46,285 nt of DNA from assembly GCA_903862845.1 (NCBI GenBank), contig CAIOZS010000228.1, positions 1-46,285 on the forward strand. Reading direction: 5' to 3'. This stretch comes from an uncultured Thermoleophilia bacterium (GTDB lineage: Bacteria > Actinomycetota > Thermoleophilia > UBA2241). Shown piece by piece: positions 17,255 through 24,657 of the stretch. Numbering within the stretch: the first letter of the stretch is position 1; each line of letters begins with the position of its first letter. Position numbers and translations under genes: made by a program. Under the pieces are notes generated by a model, which was given only the letters and a program-made list of their open reading frames with translations, was not told the DNA's origin and made no database searches.

Positions 17255-19027
17255 TCAGACGCGGTCGTGGGCGAAGTAGTGCGTGTGCAGCAGGTGGTGC
17301 GAGATCTCACCGCACGGCGCCCCGAGATACTCCTCGTACAGGGCGCATACGGCCGCGTTCTCGTGCGACTTGCGCACCTCGCGGCCCTCGTCCTCGCGGT
17401 AGATCGCGGCCATGCGCGCCTTGCGCACCTCGTTGGTCGTGAAGCGCGGCTGGCCGCCGCCGCCGATGCAGCCGCCGGGGCAGGTCATGACCTCGACGAA
17501 GTGATACTCGGCCTCGCCGCTCTTGACCTGGTCGATGACCTTCTGCGCGTTGCCCAGGCCGTGGGCCACGGCCACCTTGAGGTCGGCGCCCTCGAGAAAC
17601 GCCCAGTCGCCCTTGGCGCCCTCCACCTTGACGGTCGCGACCTTCACGCCTTCGAGACCCTCGATGGGCGCGACGTGCAGGTTGGGGAAGGGGAACGGCG
17701 TCTGCGTGACGATCTCCCAGGCCGTGCGCAGCGCCGCTTCCATGACGCCGCCGGTGTTGGCGAAGATGTCGGCGGCGCCGGTGCTGATGCCCAGCGGTGC
17801 GTCCATCTCCTCGTCGGCCAGGCTGCGGAAGTCGATGCCGGCCTGCGTGATCAGGGCGCCGAGCTCGCGGGTGGTGAGCACGATGTCGACGTCGCGCACG
17901 CCGCTGTCGTTCATCTCCGGGCGCGCGGCCTCGTACTTCTTGGCCGTGCAGGGCATGACCGAGACGACGACCATGTCCTCCGGCTTCACGCCGATCTTCT
18001 CGGCGTAGTAGGTCTTGGCGATCGCCCCGAACATCTGCTGCGGGCTCTTGCAGGTGCTGAGGTTGTCCAGCATGTCGGGGTTGAAGTGCTCCATGTAGTT
18101 GATCCAGCCGGGGGAGCAGCTGGAGAACTGCGGCAGAGCGACCTGCTCGCCGTCCACGAGAGCCTTCTTTAGACGCACCAGCAGCTCCGTGCCCTCTTCC
18201 ATAATCGTGAGGTCGGCGGTGAAGTCGGTGTCGAACACGGCGTCGAAGCCCAGGCGGCGAAGCGCGGCGACCATCTTGCCGGTCACCAGAGTGCCGGCCG
18301 GATAGTCGAAGCATTCGCCGAGGGCGGCGCGGATGGCCGGCGCGGTCTGCACGATCACGGTCTTGGTGGGGTCCTCGAGCGCGTCCCAGACCTCGTCGAT
18401 CTGGTTGCGCTCCTGGATGGCGCCCACGGGGCACACGGCGGCGCACTGGCCGCACTGTACGCAGACGACGTCGCTGAGGTTCTGCGAAAAGGCCGGGCCG
18501 ATGAGCGTGGCAAAGCCGCGGCCCTGGGCGAACAGGCCGCCCACTTGCTGGACCTCGTTGCACACCGTGACGCAGCGCCGGCAGGAGATGCACTTGCCGG
18601 TGTCTCGGATGAGCGCCGGCGTGCTGTCGTCGATCATCTTGAAGGTCTTCTCGCCCTGGTAGCGCAGCTCGCCGATACCGAGGTCGAGGGCCAGGGTGCG
18701 CAGCTCGCAGTCGGCCGAACGGCCGCAGACCTGGCAGTCGCCGTCGTGCTCCGAAAGGAGCAGCTCGACGACCATCTGGCGGCCGTCGCGGACCTTGCCG
18801 GTGTTGGTCTTCACGACCATGCCGTCGGTGGCGGGCTGGCTGCACGAGGCGACCAGGGTGCGCGCACCCTCCACCTCGACGAGGCAGACGCGGCAGGCAC
18901 CGATGGACTGGAGGTCGTCGAGGTAGCAGAGGGTGGGGATCTTCACGCCGGCCTGGCGGGCCGCCTGAAGGACCGTGGTGCCCTCCGGCACCTCGACCTT
19001 GATGTCGTCAATGGTGAGGGTTGGCAT
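17255..19027 (-). CDS. hydA: [FeFe] hydrogenase catalytic subunit HydA (multimeric, NAD(P)-linked type)
   Basis: A 590-residue group A enzyme with the full set of accessory clusters: plant-type [2Fe-2S] (C34, C45, C48, C62), a His-Cys [4Fe-4S] near residues 95-110, two [4Fe-4S] motifs (CISCRRCVTVC, CVQCGQCAAVCP), then the H-cluster domain with C304 (SSCSPGW), C360 (VMPCTAKKYE), C516 and C520 (TCPGGCIGGGGQP) and a small-subunit-like tail. The first motif has SSCSPGW instead of the classic TSCCPxW, that is, only one Cys. A TSCSPGW-like form is, as far as I recall, usual in trimeric NAD(P)-linked enzymes. It would reduce protons with electrons from ferredoxin and pyridine nucleotide, in the cytoplasm. 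It starts 3 bases after hydB. Confidence 0.93.
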   Translation of the reverse strand: MPTLTIDDIKVEVPEGTTVLQAARQAGVKIPTLCYLDDLQSIGACRVCLVEVEGARTLVASCSQPATDGMVVKTNTGKVRDGRQMVVELLLSEHDGDCQVCGRSADCELRTLALDLGIGELRYQGEKTFKMIDDSTPALIRDTGKCISCRRCVTVCNEVQQVGGLFAQGRGFATLIGPAFSQNLSDVVCVQCGQCAAVCPVGAIQERNQIDEVWDALEDPTKTVIVQTAPAIRAALGECFDYPAGTLVTGKMVAALRRLGFDAVFDTDFTADLTIMEEGTELLVRLKKALVDGEQVALPQFSSCSPGWINYMEHFNPDMLDNLSTCKSPQQMFGAIAKTYYAEKIGVKPEDMVVVSVMPCTAKKYEAARPEMNDSGVRDVDIVLTTRELGALITQAGIDFRSLADEEMDAPLGISTGAADIFANTGGVMEAALRTAWEIVTQTPFPFPNLHVAPIEGLEGVKVATVKVEGAKGDWAFLEGADLKVAVAHGLGNAQKVIDQVKSGEAEYHFVEVMTCPGGCIGGGGQPRFTTNEVRKARMAAIYREDEGREVRKSHENAAVCALYEEYLGAPCGEISHHLLHTHYFAHDRV

Positions 19028-19030
19028 CCT

Positions 19031-22000
19031 TCAGACTCCTTGCTCGCAGCCGTACTTGCCGTAGTCGCAGCGCAGGCAGCGCCTCGCCTCGGCGACGGCT
19101 ACCTTTGCGGCCCAGCTCAGCTCGACCTCGTCGAAGTTCGTGACGCGTGCCGCCACGGCCAGTTCCTCGACCTCGTGTCGCGGCATCTCCACCGGGTCGA
19201 GGTCGGGATCGAAGAACACAGGCGGCTCGATGTCGCGGCGCCAGAAGGCGTGGTTGGCGCCGGTCAGAAGCTCGTCCATGCCGGCCGCGGCACGCTCGCC
19301 GGCACCGATGGCCTCGACCACCGAGGACGGGCCGGTGGCAGCGTCGCCGCCGCTGAACACCCAGTCGGTCGACGTCTTGCCCGTGTTCGGGTCGACGTCG
19401 AAGTAGCCCCAGCGGTTGAGCTCGATGGGGGTGCCGTCGACGATAGCGGGCGCGTCGAGCGACTGGCCGATGGCGGCGATCACGGTGTCGGCCGCGACCA
19501 CGAAGGTGGGGTTGTGACCCGCCACAGGGCGCCGCCGGCCGCTCTTGTCGTAGTCGCCGAGCGCCATCTCCTTGCAGAGCACGCCCGTGACCTTGCCGCT
19601 CGCGTCGCGGACGATCTCTTCGGGGGCGACAAGCGTGAGGATCTCGATGCCCTCGAGGTCGGCGGCGTCGATCTCCTCGCCCCAGGCGGGCATCTGGGCA
19701 CGCGTGCGGCGGTAGAGGATCTTGACCGATTCGGCGCCCAGGCGCAGGGCGGAGCGGGCGGCGTCGATGGCCGCGTTGCCGCCGCCGATCACGGCGACGT
19801 TCTTGCCGACCTCGCCGGTGCCGTGCACGTTGTACTGCTTGAGGAACGAGAGCCCGTCGTAGACGCCGGGGCCGTCCTCGCCGGGCACGCCGATCTTCAT
19901 GCCCTGCGGGGCGCCGACGCCGACGAACACGGCCTCGTAACCCTCGTCCTTCAGGCTCTGCAGGGTGAAGTCGCGGCCCAGCGCCTTGCCGTACTCGAAG
20001 GTGACGCCCATGGCCGCGATCATCGTGACCTCGCGCTCGAGCTCGACGCGCGGCAGCCTGTAGGCCGGGATGGCCTGCACGAGCATGCCGCCGGCCTTGG
20101 GCTCGGCCTCGAAGACGACGGGCTTGTAGCCCAGCCGGGCGAGGAAGAAGGCGGCAGAAAGGCCGGCGGGGCCGGAGCCCACGATCGCGACCTTACGCTT
20201 GGCGTTCTCCTCGCTCACCATGATCTCGGGCAGCACAGGGTCTTTCTCCTGCTCCACCATGTGACGCTTGACGTGGCGGATGGCGAGCGCGCCGTCGAGC
20301 CCGGCGCGCATGCACTTGCTCTCGCAGGGGTGGAAGCAGACGCGGGCGCAGATGCTGGCCAGCGGATTGCGCTCGCGGTGCAGCCTGAGCGCCTCTTCGT
20401 AGCGCTGCTCGCCGACGAGGCTGACGAAGCCGGGGATGTTGACGCTCGCCGGGCACGCGTTGGAGCAGCGTGCCTTGAAGAGCGTCGCGCAGACGCCGGC
20501 CTCGCAGTAGTGGTCCTTGATGTGCGCCTCGTACTCGTGGCGGAAATGGCGGATCGTGGAGAGCACCGGGTTGGGGGCCGTCTGCCCGAGGCCGCAGAGC
20601 GCGGTCTGCTTGATGCTCTCGCCGAGAGCGATCAGGCGCTCGATGTCGCCTTCTTCGCCCTCGCCCCTGCAGATGCGGTCGACGATCTCGAGCATGCGCT
20701 TGGTGCCCACGCGACACGGCGGGCACTTGCCGCAGCTCTCTTCCTGGGTGAACTCGAGGAAGAAGCGCGCGATGTCGACCATGCAGGTGTCTTCGTCCAT
20801 GACGATCACGCCGCCGGAGCCCATGATGGCGCCCAGGTCCTGCAGGGTGGCGTAGTCGACCGGCACGTTGAGGTGCTGCTTGGGGATGCAGCCGCCGGAC
20901 GGCCCGCCGAGCTGGGCGGCCTTGAAGTCCTTGCCGCCCGGGATGCCGCCGCCGACCTCGTAGATGAGCTCGCCGAGCTGCATGCCGATCGGCACCTCGA
21001 CGAGACCGGTGTGCTGCACATTGCCGCCGAGCGCGAACACCTTGGTGCCCTTGCTGCTCTCGGTGCCGGTGCTCGCGTACCAGGCCGCGCCCTTGAGGAT
21101 GATCGGGGCGATGTTGGCGAACGTCTCGACGTTGTTGAGCACGCTCGGCTTGCCCCACAGACCGGAGACCGCCGGGAACGGCGGCCGTGGCCGCGGCTCG
21201 CCGCGATGGCCCTCGATGGAGGTCATGAGGGCCGTCTCCTCGCCGCACACGAAGGCTCCGGAGCCCATGCGGATCTCGAGGTCGAAGTCGAAGCCGGTGC
21301 CCATGATGTCGGTGCCCAGCAGGCCGGTCTCGCGCGCCTGGCCGAGCGCATGCTCGAGGCGCTCGACGGCGAGCGGGTACTCGGCGCGCACGTACACGAA
21401 GCCCTCGTGTGCGCCGATGGCGAAGGCGCCGATGACCATGCCTTCGATGAGCGAGTGCGGGTCACCCTCGAGCACCGAGCGGTCCATGAAGGCGCCGGGG
21501 TCGCCCTCGTCGGCGTTACAGAGGATGTACTTGGTCTCGTTGTCCTGCTGCTGGGCGAAGCGCCACTTCATCCCCGTGGGGAAGCCGGCGCCGCCGCGGC
21601 CGCGCAGACCGCTGGCCAGCACCTCGTCGACGACCTGTCCGGGGGTCATGGACGTGAGCACTTTGGCCAGCGCCTGGTAGCCCTCGCGGGCGATGTACTC
21701 GTCGATCTTCAGCGGGTCGATGATGCCCGAGTTACGCAGCACGATCTTCACCTGGCGATTGAAGAACGGGATGTCGTTCATCTCCGCCTGGTTCTTGTCG
21801 GTGCCGGGCGCATGGCTCACGAGGCGCTCGACGATGCGCCCCTTGAGCAGGTGCTCCTCGACGAGCTCGGGGACGTCCTCCACGTGCACGTTCTGGTAAA
21901 AGACGCCGTCCGGGTAGACGAGGGCGACCGGGCCCTGGACGCACGGTCCCAGGCAGCCGGTCTCGATGACCGCGACCTCGCCGGCGAGCTCACGCGTCGC

Positions 22001-22096
22001 GAGCTCGGCGCGCACGGCCTCGCTCACCTCGAGCGCCCCGGAGGCGATGCAGCCACCGCCGGTGCAGATCAGAACTTGGGTTCTCACATCAGCCAT
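19031..22096 (-). CDS. hydB: HydB (NuoF-like) flavoprotein fused to a GltD/NfnB-like FAD/NADPH domain
   Basis: A 1021-residue fusion. Residues 1-100 are a thioredoxin-like [2Fe-2S] domain (CTGGGC, ETGCLGPC). Residues 110-480 are the NuoF-type NADH/FMN unit (GLRGRGGAGFPTGMKW near 160, CGEETALM, and the cluster motif ESCGKCPPCR near 451). Where HydB normally has a ferredoxin-like tail, this chain continues with the Cys-rich N-terminal domain of GltD-type proteins (CSNACPASVNIPGF, CARVCFHPCESKC), an FAD loop (VAIVGSGPAGLSAA, near 634), a second dinucleotide loop (VAVIGGGNAAIDAARSA, near 765) followed by YRR, and EARRCLRCD at the end. In NfnB and GltD these parts bind FAD and NADP(H). The subunit may therefore handle both NAD(H) and NADP(H). 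Confidence 0.9.
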   Translation of the reverse strand: MADVRTQVLICTGGGCIASGALEVSEAVRAELATRELAGEVAVIETGCLGPCVQGPVALVYPDGVFYQNVHVEDVPELVEEHLLKGRIVERLVSHAPGTDKNQAEMNDIPFFNRQVKIVLRNSGIIDPLKIDEYIAREGYQALAKVLTSMTPGQVVDEVLASGLRGRGGAGFPTGMKWRFAQQQDNETKYILCNADEGDPGAFMDRSVLEGDPHSLIEGMVIGAFAIGAHEGFVYVRAEYPLAVERLEHALGQARETGLLGTDIMGTGFDFDLEIRMGSGAFVCGEETALMTSIEGHRGEPRPRPPFPAVSGLWGKPSVLNNVETFANIAPIILKGAAWYASTGTESSKGTKVFALGGNVQHTGLVEVPIGMQLGELIYEVGGGIPGGKDFKAAQLGGPSGGCIPKQHLNVPVDYATLQDLGAIMGSGGVIVMDEDTCMVDIARFFLEFTQEESCGKCPPCRVGTKRMLEIVDRICRGEGEEGDIERLIALGESIKQTALCGLGQTAPNPVLSTIRHFRHEYEAHIKDHYCEAGVCATLFKARCSNACPASVNIPGFVSLVGEQRYEEALRLHRERNPLASICARVCFHPCESKCMRAGLDGALAIRHVKRHMVEQEKDPVLPEIMVSEENAKRKVAIVGSGPAGLSAAFFLARLGYKPVVFEAEPKAGGMLVQAIPAYRLPRVELEREVTMIAAMGVTFEYGKALGRDFTLQSLKDEGYEAVFVGVGAPQGMKIGVPGEDGPGVYDGLSFLKQYNVHGTGEVGKNVAVIGGGNAAIDAARSALRLGAESVKILYRRTRAQMPAWGEEIDAADLEGIEILTLVAPEEIVRDASGKVTGVLCKEMALGDYDKSGRRRPVAGHNPTFVVAADTVIAAIGQSLDAPAIVDGTPIELNRWGYFDVDPNTGKTSTDWVFSGGDAATGPSSVVEAIGAGERAAAGMDELLTGANHAFWRRDIEPPVFFDPDLDPVEMPRHEVEELAVAARVTNFDEVELSWAAKVAVAEARRCLRCDYGKYGCEQGV

Positions 22097-22113
22097 AGTC
22101 GTGTCACTCGCTC

Positions 22114-22485
22114 TCAGGTCTTGATCAGGTACGCGTCGACGGGAGTGCCGCCCACGAGGTGGTCAGTGACGATCGTGTGCACCTTGTCCTTGTCGAGCAG
22201 CCCGTAGCGGTACATCGTCCCGTCGGCCAGCGTGATGGTGGCCATGGGCTCTTCTTCGCAGAGGCCGGCGCAACCGGTCTGGTGCAAGCTTGCCGAGGTG
22301 ACGCCGGCGGCGCTCAACTCAGTCATGAACGTGGCCACCACGTCACGGGCGCCGGCGGCGATGCCGCAGGTGCCCATGTGCACGGTGACCTGCGTGTCTT
22401 TGCGGCCCTGCCGCAGGTCGAGGTCGGCCTGCGCCTTCTGCGCTCTCGCAAGAAGCTGGTCTGGGCTCGTGATCTTGTCGGCCAT
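22114..22485 (-). CDS. Thioredoxin-like [2Fe-2S] ferredoxin (HydD-like)
   Basis: A 123-residue protein of the thioredoxin-like [2Fe-2S] family: VHMGTCGIAAGA (C40) and HQTGCAGLCEEEP (second Cys pair), then the YR..LLDKDKV..IV..HL ending typical of stand-alone forms. The ATG at 22485 is chosen because AGGAG sits 9 bases upstream; a TTG 6 bases earlier is too near it. It lies between hydC and hydB, as in many HydABC operons, and is probably an extra electron carrier or assembly subunit of the complex. Confidence 0.8.
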   Translation of the reverse strand: MADKITSPDQLLARAQKAQADLDLRQGRKDTQVTVHMGTCGIAAGARDVVATFMTELSAAGVTSASLHQTGCAGLCEEEPMATITLADGTMYRYGLLDKDKVHTIVTDHLVGGTPVDAYLIKT

Positions 22486-22487
22486 GG

Positions 22488-23027
22488 TCAAGCGCTCCTT
22501 TCGGCGAGCACCGCTTCGTCGGCGTACTGGGCGAGAATCTCGTTGACGCGCTTGGGCTTGACGCGGTGATGCACGTCGTCGTCGACGGTGATCACCGGAG
22601 CCAGGCCGCAGGCGCCGAAGCAGCGCGCGATCTCCAGCGAGAACTCGCGGTCCTCGGTGGTGCCGCCGATGTCGATGCCGAGCTCCTTCTTGAAGGCGTC
22701 GAGGACCTGGACGGCACCGCGCACGTAGCAGGCGGTGCCCATGCAGATGCGCACGAGGTGCTTGCCGCGCGGCACGGTGGTGAAGAACGAGTAGAAGCCG
22801 ACGACGCCGGCGACTTCACTGTAGGGCTTGCGCAGTTCCCGGGCGATGTGCTTGAGGGCCACCTCCGGCAAGTAGCCGAAGATGCCCTGGGCGAGCTGCA
22901 GCACCGGGATCAGGGCGCCGGGCTTGCCGCGGTACTCGCCGATCACCGCGTCGAGGCGCTGGATGAGCTCCTCTTCTGACGGTTCTTCGGCAGAGCCGCA
23001 CGCGCACGTCTTGACTTCTTCGCTCAT
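22488..23027 (-). CDS. hydC: HydC, NuoE-like [2Fe-2S] subunit of the bifurcating hydrogenase
   Basis: A 179-residue protein with the NuoE/24-kDa pattern: helical N-terminal domain (ALIPVLQLAQGIFGYLP), then VGFYSFF and the thioredoxin-like domain with cluster Cys in CMGTACYVRGA and CFGACGLAP. The ATG at 23027 follows GGAGG at 8 bases; the open frame upstream of it is not protein-like. HydC carries electrons between the NuoF-type flavin and HydA in known HydABC complexes. The N-terminus has an extra short Cys motif (TCACGS). Confidence 0.92.
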   Translation of the reverse strand: MSEEVKTCACGSAEEPSEEELIQRLDAVIGEYRGKPGALIPVLQLAQGIFGYLPEVALKHIARELRKPYSEVAGVVGFYSFFTTVPRGKHLVRICMGTACYVRGAVQVLDAFKKELGIDIGGTTEDREFSLEIARCFGACGLAPVITVDDDVHHRVKPKRVNEILAQYADEAVLAERSA

Positions 23028-23079
23028 CCGCTGGTCCTCCGTTTGATTCGACTGCGATCCGCTGTGCGGGTAATCACGG

Positions 23080-23574
23080 TCATGTGAGAGCTTCCTGATA
23101 GGCGACGAGGGCGGGAAGCCGCTGCGGCAGCTCGCTGCCGCGCAGCGACGTGCGCTTGTCGCCGTCCGCGAGGTCGACGACGAAGTCGACCTCGGGGTTG
23201 GTGGCGACCATCGTGAAGATGCTGGCCGCCACGTCGCCGAGGGGCGGGCGGTCGACGTTGCCGAGGCCCATCCAGGCGCGCACGAAGGCCCCACCGAGGT
23301 CCGCCGAGCGGCCCACGCTGAGGCCGCCTCCGGCGGCCTCAGCCGCCTGGCGGAAGAGGCTCAGCCCCAGGCCGGTCTTCTTGCCCTTCTTGGTCGTGAA
23401 AAAGGGATCGAGGGCCTCATGTGGCGTCACGGGCAGACCGGGTCCGTCGTCCTCGACCGTGATCTCCAGGCTGTCTGCGGCCCTCTCCACGGTGACGCCG
23501 ACGCTGATCCGCGTCGCGCCGGCGCGCACCGAGTTCTCGATGATGTCGAGCAGGTAGAGCGAGAGGTCATGCAT
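23080..23574 (-). CDS. HATPase-domain (histidine-kinase-like ATP-binding) protein
   Basis: A 164-residue protein consisting of a GHKL ATPase fold: N-box DIIENSVRAGATRI, G1 box VEDDGPGLP, then DPFFTTKKGKKTGLGLSL. No phosphoacceptor His or HisKA helix pair is present, so it is not a complete kinase. The C-terminal 60 residues include IFTMVATNPEVDFVVDLADGDK, likely a substrate- or partner-binding piece. AGGAG precedes the ATG, and the gene overlaps the PHP gene by 8 bases. Such genes recur in [FeFe] hydrogenase operons of anaerobes; the role is undefined. Confidence 0.8.
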   Translation of the reverse strand: MHDLSLYLLDIIENSVRAGATRISVGVTVERAADSLEITVEDDGPGLPVTPHEALDPFFTTKKGKKTGLGLSLFRQAAEAAGGGLSVGRSADLGGAFVRAWMGLGNVDRPPLGDVAASIFTMVATNPEVDFVVDLADGDKRTSLRGSELPQRLPALVAYQEALT

Positions 23575-24307
23575 CGCCGACGCTCCTGCCGCGCGCGCCC
23601 GCGAGGGCGAGCGCCAGCTCGGCGAACGTCGGGCGCTCACAGTGCACGATGGTGCGCGCCGCGCCGATGTCGCTCCGGTAATGGGCGTCGGACGAGTGCA
23701 GGAGCGGCAGACCGTGAACGGTGAACGCCGCCTCGTCCGGGGAGCCCGCGGCGACGTGCCGCGAGAGCTCGACCGCGTCGAAGCCGGCGTCGGCCGGGAA
23801 GAGGCCGAGCTGGCCGATCACGCCGAAGCTGCGGCGGTCGATGTGCGCGGCGATAGCCAGGCCGCCGTGGCTGTGGACGAGTGCGACGACGGCGTCGACG
23901 TCGAGCGGCGTCGCCGTCGCCAGGGCGAGGGTCTCGCGGGCGCGCTCGCTGCCGTCCGCGGCGAGGACGTGCTGCTCGCCGAAGAACGTCTCGTAGTCGT
24001 CGTCGACCTGGCCCAGCGTGGCGCCGACCTCGGCGCCGGCGACCTGCGCCGCCGCGGCGTCGGGGAAGAGGGCGACCACGTGGCACTCCTCAGCGGTGGT
24101 GATCTCCATGCCGGCGAGCACCGCGAGGCGTGCGCCGGCGGCCTCCTGCACGGCGGCGGCGTTGCGGGCGCTGTTGTGGTCGCAGACGGCGATCATGCCG
24201 AGGCCCTCAGCGAGGGCCCTCTCGACGATCGCCGGCGGCGTCATGTCGTTCTCCGCGCAGGGGGAGAGCGCCGTGTGCACGTGCAGGTCTGCGGCGCAGA
24301 CGTTCAC
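23567..24307 (-). CDS. PHP-domain metal-dependent phosphoesterase
   Basis: A 246-residue PHP domain protein: first metal motif DLHVHTALSPC, then VCDHNSARN, GMEITTAEECHVVALF, IAAHIDRRSF and LLHSSDAHY, which together form the His/Asp metal site. PHP domains hydrolyse phosphoesters; the natural substrate in this group is unknown. The GTG start overlaps the DRTGG stop as GTGA. A stand-alone PHP gene next to DRTGG and HATPase genes is a recurrent companion of HydABC operons. Confidence 0.85.
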   Translation of the reverse strand: MNVCAADLHVHTALSPCAENDMTPPAIVERALAEGLGMIAVCDHNSARNAAAVQEAAGARLAVLAGMEITTAEECHVVALFPDAAAAQVAGAEVGATLGQVDDDYETFFGEQHVLAADGSERARETLALATATPLDVDAVVALVHSHGGLAIAAHIDRRSFGVIGQLGLFPADAGFDAVELSRHVAAGSPDEAAFTVHGLPLLHSSDAHYRSDIGAARTIVHCERPTFAELALALAGARGRSVGDA

Positions 24308-24657
24308 GCATGGTTCCCCTTCACGCCCATGGCGTACAGACGGCCGACGATGTCGAAGGTGTCGGCCGGCGACACGTACAGCGAGATGCCCTCGGCGATG
24401 GCCTTGGCGCGCACGTCGTCGTCCGGGCGACGGCTGCCGGCGAAGATCACGGCGGCCAGCTCCGCGTGGCTGGCGACGGCGATGACGTTGAGATGCACCT
24501 GCAGCGTGACGAGCACGCCTCCCTCGGGCGCGTTCGCGAGCACGTCGCTGAGCAGGTCGGACGCGTAGCCGCGCTCTATCTCGGCCTCGACGTTTCCGCT
24601 CACCTCGGGCGTGAGCTCGGCGAGGCCAAGCTCGCGAGCGATGTCCTCGAGCTTCAT
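24304..24657 (-). CDS. DRTGG-domain protein
   Basis: A 117-residue protein made of one DRTGG-type domain (MKLEDIARELGL start, IERGYASDLLSDVL, then VASHAELAAVIFAGSR and SPADTFDIVGRLYAMG). The N-terminus and end match the C-terminal domain of the Rex fusion in the same operon. DRTGG domains also occur beside CBS domains and are thought to bind a nucleotide or other small ligand. Coupled by ATGA to the gene before it and GTGA to the PHP gene after it. Confidence 0.8.
   Translation of the reverse strand: MKLEDIARELGLAELTPEVSGNVEAEIERGYASDLLSDVLANAPEGGVLVTLQVHLNVIAVASHAELAAVIFAGSRRPDDDVRAKAIAEGISLYVSPADTFDIVGRLYAMGVKGNHA

Noticed and set aside
18545-22207. A 1220-codon open frame on the plus strand antisense to hydB and hydA
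   Set aside because: It is the mirror of a high-GC coding strand: biased to Asp, Gly, Leu, Val, His and Arg, without domains, and opposite two clear enzyme genes.
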